Positions 27,399-34,684 of a DNA stretch of 64,000 nucleotides are shown piece by piece. The notes under the pieces are model-generated. The model was not told the DNA's origin. It worked only from the letters and a program-made list of their open reading frames with translations, and did no database searches. Position numbers and translations under genes: made by a program. The stretch comes from Thiomicrorhabdus arctica DSM 13458. Lineage in GTDB: Bacteria > Pseudomonadota > Gammaproteobacteria > Thiomicrospirales > Thiomicrospiraceae. The stretch spans positions 868,001 through 932,000 of the forward strand of contig NZ_KB905899.1 in the NCBI RefSeq assembly GCF_000381085.1, read 5' to 3'. Numbering within the stretch: position 1 is the stretch's first letter; the number at the start of each line of letters is the position of its first letter.

Positions 27399-28105
27399 AT
27401 TTCTTTATACTAGGCCAATTTAAAATTGGTTTTTTTTCAGGTACACCAAATTCAATAGATTTTATGTTTGACTTTGACATAACTGCGACAATATTTTCAG
27501 ATTTATCCCATAAAAAAAAAGTCACCAGCCCAGCCTATATATTTCTGTTCAATGACTTTGCCATTTATCTTTAAACCTTGGAGACTGTTCTTGGATTTTT
27601 CTGCATTAACTGCCCCCCTGCCAAACGAAAATATCAGAACAGCAAATAGAGTATTCACGACGACAATTCGTACCTGTTTGTTTGGAATATATGTACTTGC
27701 AAATTCAGCATTTCCAATCAAGATAAGTAAAGGCATAAATACTAAGACAGCGACTTTAAACCATCGGAGATTACCAACCTCAAAAAATACAACGAACAAA
27801 GCATAGCTTAAAATACAAACGGTAATAAGAATGAAAAACCAACGTATATATTTTGCTTCAGGTAAATCAGCCCCTCCTCCTGGAGGCATAACCTCACTAA
27901 GAGGCACACTGATAATTTGACCAACAGCTAAACCTAAAAGCAGAAAGATAGAGGAGTACAGGAGTGGGTACATAGCATTTTTTATTACATCAGACAAAGT
28001 GATGTATTCAAGCACGTTAATATTGAATGTGCTCCAAAAACCAAACAGGTACAGTAGTGAAACGACCAGGCTATAAGGAGCAATAAAGCTAATGTATTTT
28101 TGCAA
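27397..28105 (-). CDS. Integron cassette 9: membrane protein, frame broken at a run of nine T
   Basis: The uninterrupted frame gives 200 residues with about five membrane helices and stops at 27503, just after a run of nine T (27512-27520 as A on the plus strand). If one T is skipped, the frame continues FFLWDKSENIVAVM...NWPSIKK for about 38 more residues and stops exactly at the attC, where a cassette gene is expected to stop. So the longer protein is probably the functional one. Either the run is a phase-variable or slippery site, or it is a mutation or sequencing error. Start is TTG (28105); no ATG fits before the second helix. Confidence 0.7.
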
Positions 28106-28126
28106 ATTTGAAAATCTCTATTAAAT

Positions 28127-28208
28127 GACTAACGATTAAAATAAGAGGGGTTTAAAAGTGCGTGCGGAGCACCGCTTTTAAACGTCCTTTTTGATTGCCT
28201 TGTTAGAA
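28127..28208 (-). repeat. attC of cassette 8
   Basis: Ends GACTAAC and GTTAGAA; long arms GGGTTTAAAAGTGCG / GCTTTTAAACGTCC pair well. Confidence 0.87.
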
Positions 28209-28654
28209 GCATTAGAGTGCGCAACAACGGCTACGGATTTAATTACATTTTTTAAGTTTTCTACATTAAGTTCGTTGCCAATATTTTCATATACATAACG
28301 CCATTCAACAAATACATTATCGAAAGACTTGGCCAACTGTATAAACTCTTCATTAGTTAATTCTGTGTTAGCAGTTCGCCTACCATATTCACCTGTTATT
28401 TCACTCAGACAAGATACTTGTATATTTTCAAGTAATTTAGATAGCTGATGTGTTTTAGGTATCTCTGTTGGGTTTTCTATTAGTGACTTTAAATAAAGCT
28501 CTAATGAAAATGACAAGCATGTAATGAATGCTTCTATGGGGAAAAAGTGCTTACTTTCATCCTCTATTTCCATATTGTCTTCTAAATGTATAGCAGCGAC
28601 GAGATATGATGCTGCTGTATCAATAATTTTTTTTGTGCTGATGTTATTGTTCAT
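28178..28654 (-). CDS. Integron cassette 8: HEPN-like protein
   Basis: 158 residues, all helical. The pattern PIEAFITCLSFSLELYLKSLI, then KTHQLSKLLENI, then FVEWRYVYE is that of HEPN-fold proteins (helix with ELxLK, an HxLxxL step and a late RYxYE). It lacks a clear RxxxxH RNase motif, so it may be a non-catalytic or partner HEPN. HEPN proteins are common in toxin-antitoxin and phage-defence settings; a defence role here is inference. The gene end lies inside its attC. Confidence 0.7.
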   Translation of the reverse strand: MNNNISTKKIIDTAASYLVAAIHLEDNMEIEDESKHFFPIEAFITCLSFSLELYLKSLIENPTEIPKTHQLSKLLENIQVSCLSEITGEYGRRTANTELTNEEFIQLAKSFDNVFVEWRYVYENIGNELNVENLKNVIKSVAVVAHSNASNKAIKKDV

Positions 28655-28661
28655 TCTTGTC

Positions 28662-28722
28662 TTCTAACGATTAAACTCAGCGGCTGCGCGGTAGCGCAGT
28701 CAGCTGCAGAACCTTGTTAACC
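28662..28722 (-). repeat. attC of cassette 7
   Basis: Ends TTCTAAC and GTTAACC with pairing arms CAGCGGCTGCGC / GCGCAGTCAGCTG. Confidence 0.87.
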
Positions 28723-29348
28723 AGTGGTTGATCGCCACTTGAAATAGAGTAACGGATAATATCTTCTTCTCTTGCCATTAGCCGATACTTGTCTATGAGG
28801 TATGGTATGTCCCTATTTGGAGGCCAGTATTTTTGGTTTATGGACGATACAAACATACCTGCATCTTCTTCACTTAGCGACCAACATATATTGGAAACAG
28901 ATGTTCTTATTTTAGAAATTTCTTTTTGTTGTTCTGTTTGCGAAATTTTGCTTTTTAATTCTAGACGCTCAATAGCTAACAAAACTCTACGAATTTTATC
29001 TGGATCACAATAAGCTTTTTTACTTTCTATGATGTCAGATTCATTAATTCCATTTTTGATTAACTCACTTGTGACTAGGTGTTTTAATGATTTTGCATCC
29101 TGAATCATATAGTCTATACCAGAGCGAAACGAACCATATTGGCCAATACCAATATATATTGCTCCTAAGATTAAAATCTTTGCTTTAAGGCTTCCCTCTT
29201 CAAGGTGAACAAATATCTCCGTTTTCTGGTTATAAATAACATCAGAATACTTTGAAACCGTTTTCTTTAGATATTGTTCTGCATCTTCAATATCAATTTC
29301 ATTAAAATCTAAATCGAAATGAAATTCCATTCCAGAGATATATGACAC
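28677..29348 (-). CDS. Integron cassette 7: unrecognised 223-residue protein
   Basis: Acidic N-terminus (FHFDLDFNEIDIEDAEQYL), then one marked hydrophobic stretch (ILILGAIYIGIGQYGSF, residues about 57-75) and a helical, charged rest. The shape of a soluble protein with one amphipathic or membrane helix could fit a membrane-acting effector, but no family is recognised. Start GTG at 29348 with AGGAAAA before it; an ATG six codons later is an alternative. The stop codon is inside the attC. Confidence 0.65.
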   Translation of the reverse strand: MSYISGMEFHFDLDFNEIDIEDAEQYLKKTVSKYSDVIYNQKTEIFVHLEEGSLKAKILILGAIYIGIGQYGSFRSGIDYMIQDAKSLKHLVTSELIKNGINESDIIESKKAYCDPDKIRRVLLAIERLELKSKISQTEQQKEISKIRTSVSNICWSLSEEDAGMFVSSINQKYWPPNRDIPYLIDKYRLMAREEDIIRYSISSGDQPLVNKVLQLTALPRSR

Positions 29349-29363
29349 TTAATTTTCCTAGTG

Positions 29364-29439
29364 GGTTAACGCTTTGATAAGCGGCGCGCGGTAGCGCGTC
29401 CGAATGAGCAACGCGAATGACTTGATTTACTTGTTAGGC
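29364..29439 (-). repeat. attC of cassette 6
   Basis: Ends GTTAACG and GTTAGGC; arms GCGGCGCGCGGTAGCGCGTCC form the central palindrome. Confidence 0.87.
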
Positions 29440-29455
29440 TTTTTATTGCCATGTG

Positions 29456-29686
29456 TTAATTGTTACACCTAACTCTGATTTCTTTACGATTAAATCCAGC
29501 ATCTTCAGATAACACCTTATATCCATTTGGGCATTCTGACTTTGCCCTGTCATGACATACTGAAAATGACACAACCGCTCCACACTCTATTAGGATGGCT
29601 TCTTTACCGTCTTTTTCATATATCTTGTTTGCCGTAGTGCAGCCATAGAGCAATAGCAACGTTATTGTCGTTATAAATAATTTCAT
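29456..29686 (-). CDS. Integron cassette 6: small lipoprotein
   Basis: 76 residues. A lipobox LLYGC ends the hydrophobic leader (Cys at residue 16). The mature part has four further cysteines (ECG, VCHDRAKSECP, RVRC), which suggests a disulfide-held small domain. ATG with AAGGA upstream. Function unknown. Confidence 0.75.
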   Translation of the reverse strand: MKLFITTITLLLLYGCTTANKIYEKDGKEAILIECGAVVSFSVCHDRAKSECPNGYKVLSEDAGFNRKEIRVRCNN

Positions 29687-29708
29687 GCGCTGTCCTTCTT
29701 CTTGTGGA

Positions 29709-29770
29709 GCCTAACGCCCCTCTTATGTGGCAACTACGTAGCAGTTGTCCAACATGAAGGGATTGTTATG
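29709..29770 (-). repeat. attC of cassette 5
   Basis: Ends GCCTAAC and GTTATGC (an unusual right core) with arms CCCCTCTTATGT / ACATGAAGGG and a GCAACTACGTAGCAGTTG centre. Confidence 0.82.
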
Positions 29771-30509
29771 CCTCAATAATTCCATGGTTTATTAGATATT
29801 CATATCCATCATCTGTAACTGAATATTTGTTGAGGATGTTGCATTCAACGAGGCCCTCAGATTCAGCGAGACTCAGGTATCTTTCTATTTTAAGCCGATG
29901 AGCATTCGTAAATTTGGCAATCGTCCCAACGTCGAGCTCGTCATATGGACTTTTTTCAAAAGCCGCTGCAATAGCGCTCATCGCAGCCTTTAAGCCATCT
30001 GCTGTTCTGTCAGGTTTAGATCCCCCAAGAGGTTTAAATGGGTTAGCGCCAATCTCAGGTTTTTCATATAAAGGGGCTTTTAACAGTGTTCTAACAAGCT
30101 CATCTAATGAATACTCAACATCTGAGTCATTGGAAAAGTTTATATATAGTTTTGATTGAAGGAATGTTGGTAGAACTGGAGTATCAGACTGCCTCACAAT
30201 TGGTATTATTTTATTTTCATCTATCTTTGATAGTAATGACGCGGATGCAATCATTTTTTCATATCCCACCCCCCCTTTTCCTGCATTGGCCTTAACTACA
30301 TATTCTTCTGTACATACAATAACCACGAAGTCGCATTTTGCTAGCTCAGTTTCCATAAAGTGCGGTAAATCGTCGCCGGGCTTTAAATCCCATTGATCAA
30401 GTACTGCGTCTATTCCCCTATTCCGGAGCGTAGTAGCAAAATCGAGAACCCAGCCTTTGTGTTCTGCTGAGTCATGTGAATATGAGATAAAAACTCGTGG
30501 CGGTATCAT
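29766..30509 (-). CDS. Integron cassette 5: SEFIR (TIR-like) domain protein
   Basis: 247 residues. The N-terminal 150 residues are a SEFIR domain: PPRVFISYSHDSAEHKGWV, LDQWDLKPGDDLPHFM, CDFVVIVCTEEYV and GGVGYEKMIA. TIR-like domains of this sort in bacteria often degrade NAD or signal during phage defence. The C-terminal part (about 190-247) looks like a winged helix (DVGTIAKFTNAHRLKIERYL). ATG chosen at 30509 after AGAGGA; the frame is open upstream into the attC of cassette 4. No partner gene (for example an SIR2 or Thoeris ThsA) is next to it, so it may act alone. Confidence 0.85.
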   Translation of the reverse strand: MIPPRVFISYSHDSAEHKGWVLDFATTLRNRGIDAVLDQWDLKPGDDLPHFMETELAKCDFVVIVCTEEYVVKANAGKGGVGYEKMIASASLLSKIDENKIIPIVRQSDTPVLPTFLQSKLYINFSNDSDVEYSLDELVRTLLKAPLYEKPEIGANPFKPLGGSKPDRTADGLKAAMSAIAAAFEKSPYDELDVGTIAKFTNAHRLKIERYLSLAESEGLVECNILNKYSVTDDGYEYLINHGIIEA

Positions 30510-30538
30510 TATTTCCGTGTCCTCTGATGTGGGTTTTA

Positions 30539-30644
30539 GGCATAACGCTGAGCTAAGCGGCTTGGGTGAGATGGCTGATTTTTTGCTGCTTTTATGCAAA
30601 AAATAGGACAGCTTGCCCAAGTTCGACTGAGCATTTTGTTAGCA
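30539..30644 (-). repeat. attC of cassette 4
   Basis: About 105 bp, the longest of the array. Ends GCATAAC and GTTAGC; arms GCTTGGGTGAG / GCCCAAG and TTTTTTGCTG / GCAAAAAA pair. Confidence 0.82.
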
Positions 30645-30651
30645 GTTTTAC

Positions 30652-31269
30652 TCATAAGTTACTCGGTTTATTTTCTTCAGCCAAAACTTTTTCCATATGT
30701 GGAAAAGCGAACTCTCTTAGAGTTGGATTGTCTGCTCTTATGTCACTGATTATTTGTGACAGATTTCTATTCTTAGCGTCTTTTCCTACAATATTATTAA
30801 AGCTTACCACTGCAAACGAATTTGTAGCCCTTTGAGGGGAATTATTTATATATTCAAGGAATTTTCTCATGCTCCCTTTGGGGGCATAGCCACCCCATGC
30901 CGAACATAAGAGATGAATAGCATTTTTTAACTCACGGTTTAATGGATGTATTTGTGTTCCAGCTTCGTTATTTCCTTCACCTCCACCACCTTGTCCATTT
31001 TCGGCTTGAAATGGATTAAACAGGCTGATCGGCGCATGGCCTGTTAACTGTAGAAATTGATCGCCGCAATCATAACCAACCGAGAAATTTTCAATCTCTT
31101 TTGTTTCTTTATGCTCGGCCTCGAACAGATAATATTTATCTGTAATTGGGCCGCAGCAACCATCTATTTTTTGTCCTGCAAGTAAGCGGATATATACAAT
31201 AGGTTTTATGTTGTACGAATCAACAATTTTATTCTTTGCTTCACTTCCTCGACAATTTAAGAAACTCAT
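30652..31269 (-). CDS. Integron cassette 4: unrecognised 205-residue protein
   Basis: Soluble protein. An N-terminal half with several cysteines (NCRGSEA, DGCCGPITD, GYDCGDQFL) is linked by a Gly-rich spacer (GQGGGGEGN, about residues 95-100) to a helical C-terminal half (LNRELKNAIHLLC). The spaced CxG/CC/CGD cysteines could bind a metal. No family recognised. ATG with GGAGA upstream. Confidence 0.65.
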   Translation of the reverse strand: MSFLNCRGSEAKNKIVDSYNIKPIVYIRLLAGQKIDGCCGPITDKYYLFEAEHKETKEIENFSVGYDCGDQFLQLTGHAPISLFNPFQAENGQGGGGEGNNEAGTQIHPLNRELKNAIHLLCSAWGGYAPKGSMRKFLEYINNSPQRATNSFAVVSFNNIVGKDAKNRNLSQIISDIRADNPTLREFAFPHMEKVLAEENKPSNL

Positions 31270-31284
31270 GACTTCTCCATGACT

Positions 31285-31380
31285 GCTAACGCCTCAAACA
31301 CCGGCTTGGTGAAGTTGGCGGCTTTTTTGTACCAAAAAAGGTGACAGCTTTATCAAGTCCGAGTGCTTTGACTTGTTAGC
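31285..31380 (-). repeat. attC of cassette 3
   Basis: Ends GCTAAC and GTTAGC, with arms GCTTGGTGAAGTTG and TTTTTTGTACCAAAAAA forming a hairpin. Confidence 0.87.
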
Positions 31381-32449
31381 TGCTCTCGTTCTCTGAAATA
31401 TTGAATAAGATTTTGCTTGATTCTTCACTGGTTTCAAAACTAAATCCAACTTTATCGACATCATAGCTCAATCCATTTTCATCGAAATCCTGACAACTTA
31501 AATTACCCCACATATCTTCGTAGCATACTGCAAACACCTTTGGTTCATGCACCGCAGAATGTAACAAATACTGGCCAAAATTTCCTTTTGATAATGTATT
31601 GGAGATACCAGAAAGAAAAGATAGCTCAACCTCGTTACTATTCACTTCAACTCCCACCCACTTATGAATATTAAACGTGATATCACTATACTTTAACTCA
31701 TTGATTGTTAACTCTTTGCCATCAATTTCTGAAGAAAGGCTATTCATTCGAATCATACCTTGGATACACAATGCAAATTGCGAGCGACTCATTTGAGATA
31801 AGGCGACATCATTCAACATCAAATCTCGCATGGTCTCAATTGCACCATCTAAATCAAGCTCAGAGGCCTCTTGAAACAGTTTTAAAAACTCCGAATTACT
31901 AATGCAGTCTTTAAGATAGTGCTTGCTGACACTCTTAAAGTAATAACTTTTAGTGGAAGTACATAAAACGGTAATTGCAGGATTAATAAAGAAGTTCTTG
32001 TCGTATTTCTTCAGCCGCTTAAGCTCACTTCCTTCAATATCACTAGAGAATGAGAAAAGTACAGTAGGTGAAAATCCACCAATATTTTTAAACCTTTCAA
32101 ATTTAGATAAAGTGGTTTTTAGTTCATTTGCATTCAAACCGCTTTTAACTTCAAAGTTATACTTTACCGCTTCGACGGGGACAAAAGTCAGTTCATTTTT
32201 CATGTATGAAGGAAGTATCTCATCATCATAGATGAGAATATCAGTTTCATTTGACTGATCTCCCCTTGAGTTTTCAATAACCCCTTTTGTTAGCTTATAT
32301 CTATTCGGAATAACTTCTCTTACTAGATCAGAAAGTTCGCTTTCATTTAACCCACCTTTAATCCCTTGATGAACAACCTCTTTATTACTTTCAAACTCAA
32401 CCTTTAAGGCTGATATTTTCGCGCTGAATTTATCAGATATGATGCTCAT
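31376..32449 (-). CDS. Integron cassette 3: DUF6602-like, PD-(D/E)XK-type protein
   Basis: 357 residues. The N-terminal 150 residues carry HQGIKGGLNESELSDLV, then ETDILIYDD and, thirty or so residues on, YNFEVKSGL. E...D...ExK in this spacing is the PD-(D/E)XK nuclease pattern and matches DUF6602. The C-terminal 200 residues are helical and unrecognised. Predicted DNA cleavage or binding; a role in defence is suggested only by the company it keeps. ATG with AGAGAAG before it. Confidence 0.75.
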   Translation of the reverse strand: MSIISDKFSAKISALKVEFESNKEVVHQGIKGGLNESELSDLVREVIPNRYKLTKGVIENSRGDQSNETDILIYDDEILPSYMKNELTFVPVEAVKYNFEVKSGLNANELKTTLSKFERFKNIGGFSPTVLFSFSSDIEGSELKRLKKYDKNFFINPAITVLCTSTKSYYFKSVSKHYLKDCISNSEFLKLFQEASELDLDGAIETMRDLMLNDVALSQMSRSQFALCIQGMIRMNSLSSEIDGKELTINELKYSDITFNIHKWVGVEVNSNEVELSFLSGISNTLSKGNFGQYLLHSAVHEPKVFAVCYEDMWGNLSCQDFDENGLSYDVDKVGFSFETSEESSKILFNISENESS

Positions 32450-32484
32450 TTACTTCTCTAATCTGGATGGTTTTTCTTTGTACA

Positions 32485-32544
32485 GCTAACGATTAAGCTA
32501 AGCCGCTGCGCATTAGCGCAGTCGGCTTGAGCGCCTTGTTAGGC
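32485..32544 (-). repeat. attC of cassette 2
   Basis: 60 bp; ends GCTAACG and GTTAGGC; arms AAGCCGCTGCGC / GCGCAGTCGGCTT give a near-perfect hairpin. Confidence 0.9.
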
Positions 32545-33270
32545 CTATTTAGCTGGCAACTGGAGTAGTTCATCAAAATTAATTTCCTCCCCATAAAATG
32601 CCTTATAGTTCCCATCTGGATATGATGTTGATACGCTAAGGCCTATAGAATGCTTTGAATAAAACTGCTTACACACATTCAATATTGTCTCTAGACATTT
32701 CTTTGCATCAGAATAATCAAGATTCACAGGCGAGTTGAACTTATTAGCTGAAAATTTCTTTGACCAATCTACTGAGTCCTCTTGATCATGGACTTCCCAA
32801 CTATTCTCCCCAATTGGTTCTAAAAGCATTGTTGTATTATAGGAACTTCCATGCATTAATATATTTCTAAGGTTGTTGATTTCAGCGATCTTCTGCTTTT
32901 GGATTTCGCTCATTGCATCTAGGTCTAATTTTTCCAGTAGGAAAGTAATTTTATCTACGCTCCTAGTCATGTTCCAGTTTGAAGCCAATTTCTTTAATAG
33001 AAAGTCTCTATTTTCTTCTGATATATACTCATCGGAGTCTTTGTTAAAAAGTAATTTATAACCCAAATCATTAACCAAAGACTCTAGAAAACAAAATCCA
33101 TGCATAATGCTAGACATGGCAAACTGATGCGCTGACATTTTTTCATAGCCAGTGTTTTTAGATACAGCCAAGTCATATGACCGCCTCATAGAGTCGATGG
33201 CTTGCCCAACGTGAGAATAAGTCAGCGACTGGACAACCGTATGTAAATTTCCTTCTGGCATGGTACTCAT
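32545..33270 (-). CDS. Integron cassette 2: HEPN-like protein with RxxxxH motif
   Basis: 241 residues, mostly helical. It contains NLRNILMHGSSYN, where RNILMH fits the Rx4-6H active motif of HEPN ribonucleases. An earlier helix (SSIMHGFCFLESLVNDL) fits the first HEPN core helix. This suggests an RNase or a structural HEPN protein. No antitoxin-type gene (MNT) is next to it. ATG with GAGAG upstream. Confidence 0.65.
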   Translation of the reverse strand: MSTMPEGNLHTVVQSLTYSHVGQAIDSMRRSYDLAVSKNTGYEKMSAHQFAMSSIMHGFCFLESLVNDLGYKLLFNKDSDEYISEENRDFLLKKLASNWNMTRSVDKITFLLEKLDLDAMSEIQKQKIAEINNLRNILMHGSSYNTTMLLEPIGENSWEVHDQEDSVDWSKKFSANKFNSPVNLDYSDAKKCLETILNVCKQFYSKHSIGLSVSTSYPDGNYKAFYGEEINFDELLQLPAK

Positions 33271-33287
33271 AATTCTCTCGTAAGCCT

Positions 33288-33359
33288 AACGTCCAAGCTG
33301 TGCTGTGCGGCGCAAACGAAGCGCAGCGTAGTTTGCATCCGAACAAGCGCCTTGTTAGC
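33288..33359 (-). repeat. attC of cassette 1
   Basis: Ends GCCTAACG and CTTGTTAGC; arms CGCAAACGAAGCGCAGCG / GTTTGC pair around the centre. Confidence 0.9.
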
Positions 33360-34512
33360 TTTGGTTGTGTTTAACAATAAATTTTGCTCTTTCATATAGT
33401 TCGTCAAAAGTAATAATTTCCGGATTTGAAGTATTCTTTCGCAATAATTCAAATGACCTCAATTTATCTTTGTTTACGCCATTATCTGAAACAAACTCGT
33501 TCATGCTGCCAATTACTAGGTAGGATTTAGGTTGGTAATTGAAGATTTCCTCACCCGTAGGGTTGCCTTCTTTATCGCTTGGATTAATTTTACTAGACAA
33601 GTTTTCGATAGCAGATGCAACTGTACCTTGCACCTGTGCAATAGCACCAGCCAATTCCTTAGAAGGTGCCCAACATCCCGACCTGTATGGCTTGGATTCA
33701 AGTAGTTCAGTTGCATGGGTTTTTATTTCAATAAAACAGAGGTTAGAAATAATACCTTTTGTTTTCATTAGGGCGTCAACACGCTTACCATGAGAATCTA
33801 AACTATACCCTTGAACTACTTGCTCAAGCTTCTTGTCATCTAAGCCTGATAAAAATATATAACCTAACCCATAGCCAAATACCCAATTGTTCTTTTCAAA
33901 GTATTTCTGCCAGAGCCCTTCATTGGAACATTTCTTTTTTTCTTTTAGGCTATCAAAGTAACTTTGATCACTGAGTAAACTTTCATAGACGCTCAATTGC
34001 TTCTTTCTGTAACCGACAGCAATTAGATCCTCTGTTGTAACCTCGGACTTCAGAACTTCAGCAAACAGATCTTGGTTTTCCGTAACGAATGTTTTTGCTT
34101 GGTGAGTAGTTAAAGCGATTTTCCGAAGTTCTTCGTCAGTAATATTTACTTTGGCTCTAGTTTTGAAATCAACAGACTGGATATTAGCCAGGAACTCACA
34201 AAATCTTCCTATTTCTTCACCTACAAACGAAAACCCCGTTCCGTTGGGCTGGCCTGTTTCTGATACAAACTTTTGGACAGTTAACACAAAGGTTTGCCGA
34301 GTATCTTCAAGAAACTTTGCTGTTATATATGTTTTAGCATCCGGTTTTTTTCGCAAAACAACTTCATCGCGCTCTTTCACATATTCATAACCATCTTCGG
34401 AGGGTAATATTTTTGAAGCAATACGAACCCTTCGCTCTTTGTCACCGAAAGACTGGAGAGAAGGACTTATATATGTTTTCCCAGGCAGAGGGCTTTGATA
34501 ATCATCATCCAT
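33355..34512 (-). CDS. Integron cassette 1: Shedu (DUF4263) immune nuclease
   Basis: 385 residues. The C-terminal half follows the Shedu nuclease domain: LWQKYFEKNNWVFGYGLGYI, KRVDALMKTKG, CFIEIKTHATELL, YRSGCWAPSKELAGAIAQVQ. D in VDAL and E/K in EIK are the PD-(D/E)XK active residues. The N-terminal 170 residues are a sensing region with KTYITAKFLEDTRQTF. Shedu alone protects against phage in other bacteria. As first cassette it lies closest to intI, where expression from the integron promoter should be highest. ATG at 34512 was chosen; an upstream ATG at 34542 lies on the far side of the recombination point. Confidence 0.9.
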   Translation of the reverse strand: MDDDYQSPLPGKTYISPSLQSFGDKERRVRIASKILPSEDGYEYVKERDEVVLRKKPDAKTYITAKFLEDTRQTFVLTVQKFVSETGQPNGTGFSFVGEEIGRFCEFLANIQSVDFKTRAKVNITDEELRKIALTTHQAKTFVTENQDLFAEVLKSEVTTEDLIAVGYRKKQLSVYESLLSDQSYFDSLKEKKKCSNEGLWQKYFEKNNWVFGYGLGYIFLSGLDDKKLEQVVQGYSLDSHGKRVDALMKTKGIISNLCFIEIKTHATELLESKPYRSGCWAPSKELAGAIAQVQGTVASAIENLSSKINPSDKEGNPTGEEIFNYQPKSYLVIGSMNEFVSDNGVNKDKLRSFELLRKNTSNPEIITFDELYERAKFIVKHNQS

Positions 34513-34684
34513 ATTTTTGATTTTTCTCCGAGAAGCTAACATTTAGTATAAGGCATTCTTGCCTTGGTATTGGGTATTGAAATTAATTTCAGGTCTATTT
34601 TCCTGCATATAGAGAAAACTGTTGTTCTGACATGATAATACGTTATTATACATACAACCCTGTCAATTTCTGAAATACGGTTAT
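34513..34684. promoter_or_regulatory. Integron attI and promoter region
   Basis: The crossover lies at GCTAAC (34532-34538; GTTAGC on the cassette strand), where attI joins cassette 1. The gap up to intI should contain attI, the cassette promoter and the intI promoter. I looked for a LexA box and found only partial CTG...CAG-like text, so SOS control is not supported here. Confidence 0.65.

Noticed and set aside
26878-33359. Reading the spaced inverted repeats as a CRISPR array
   Set aside because: Units differ in sequence and length, are spaced by genes and have attC core ends; they are integron sites.
34543-34684. Possible LexA box before intI
   Set aside because: CTG and CAG-like pieces do not have the right spacing, so SOS control is not claimed.
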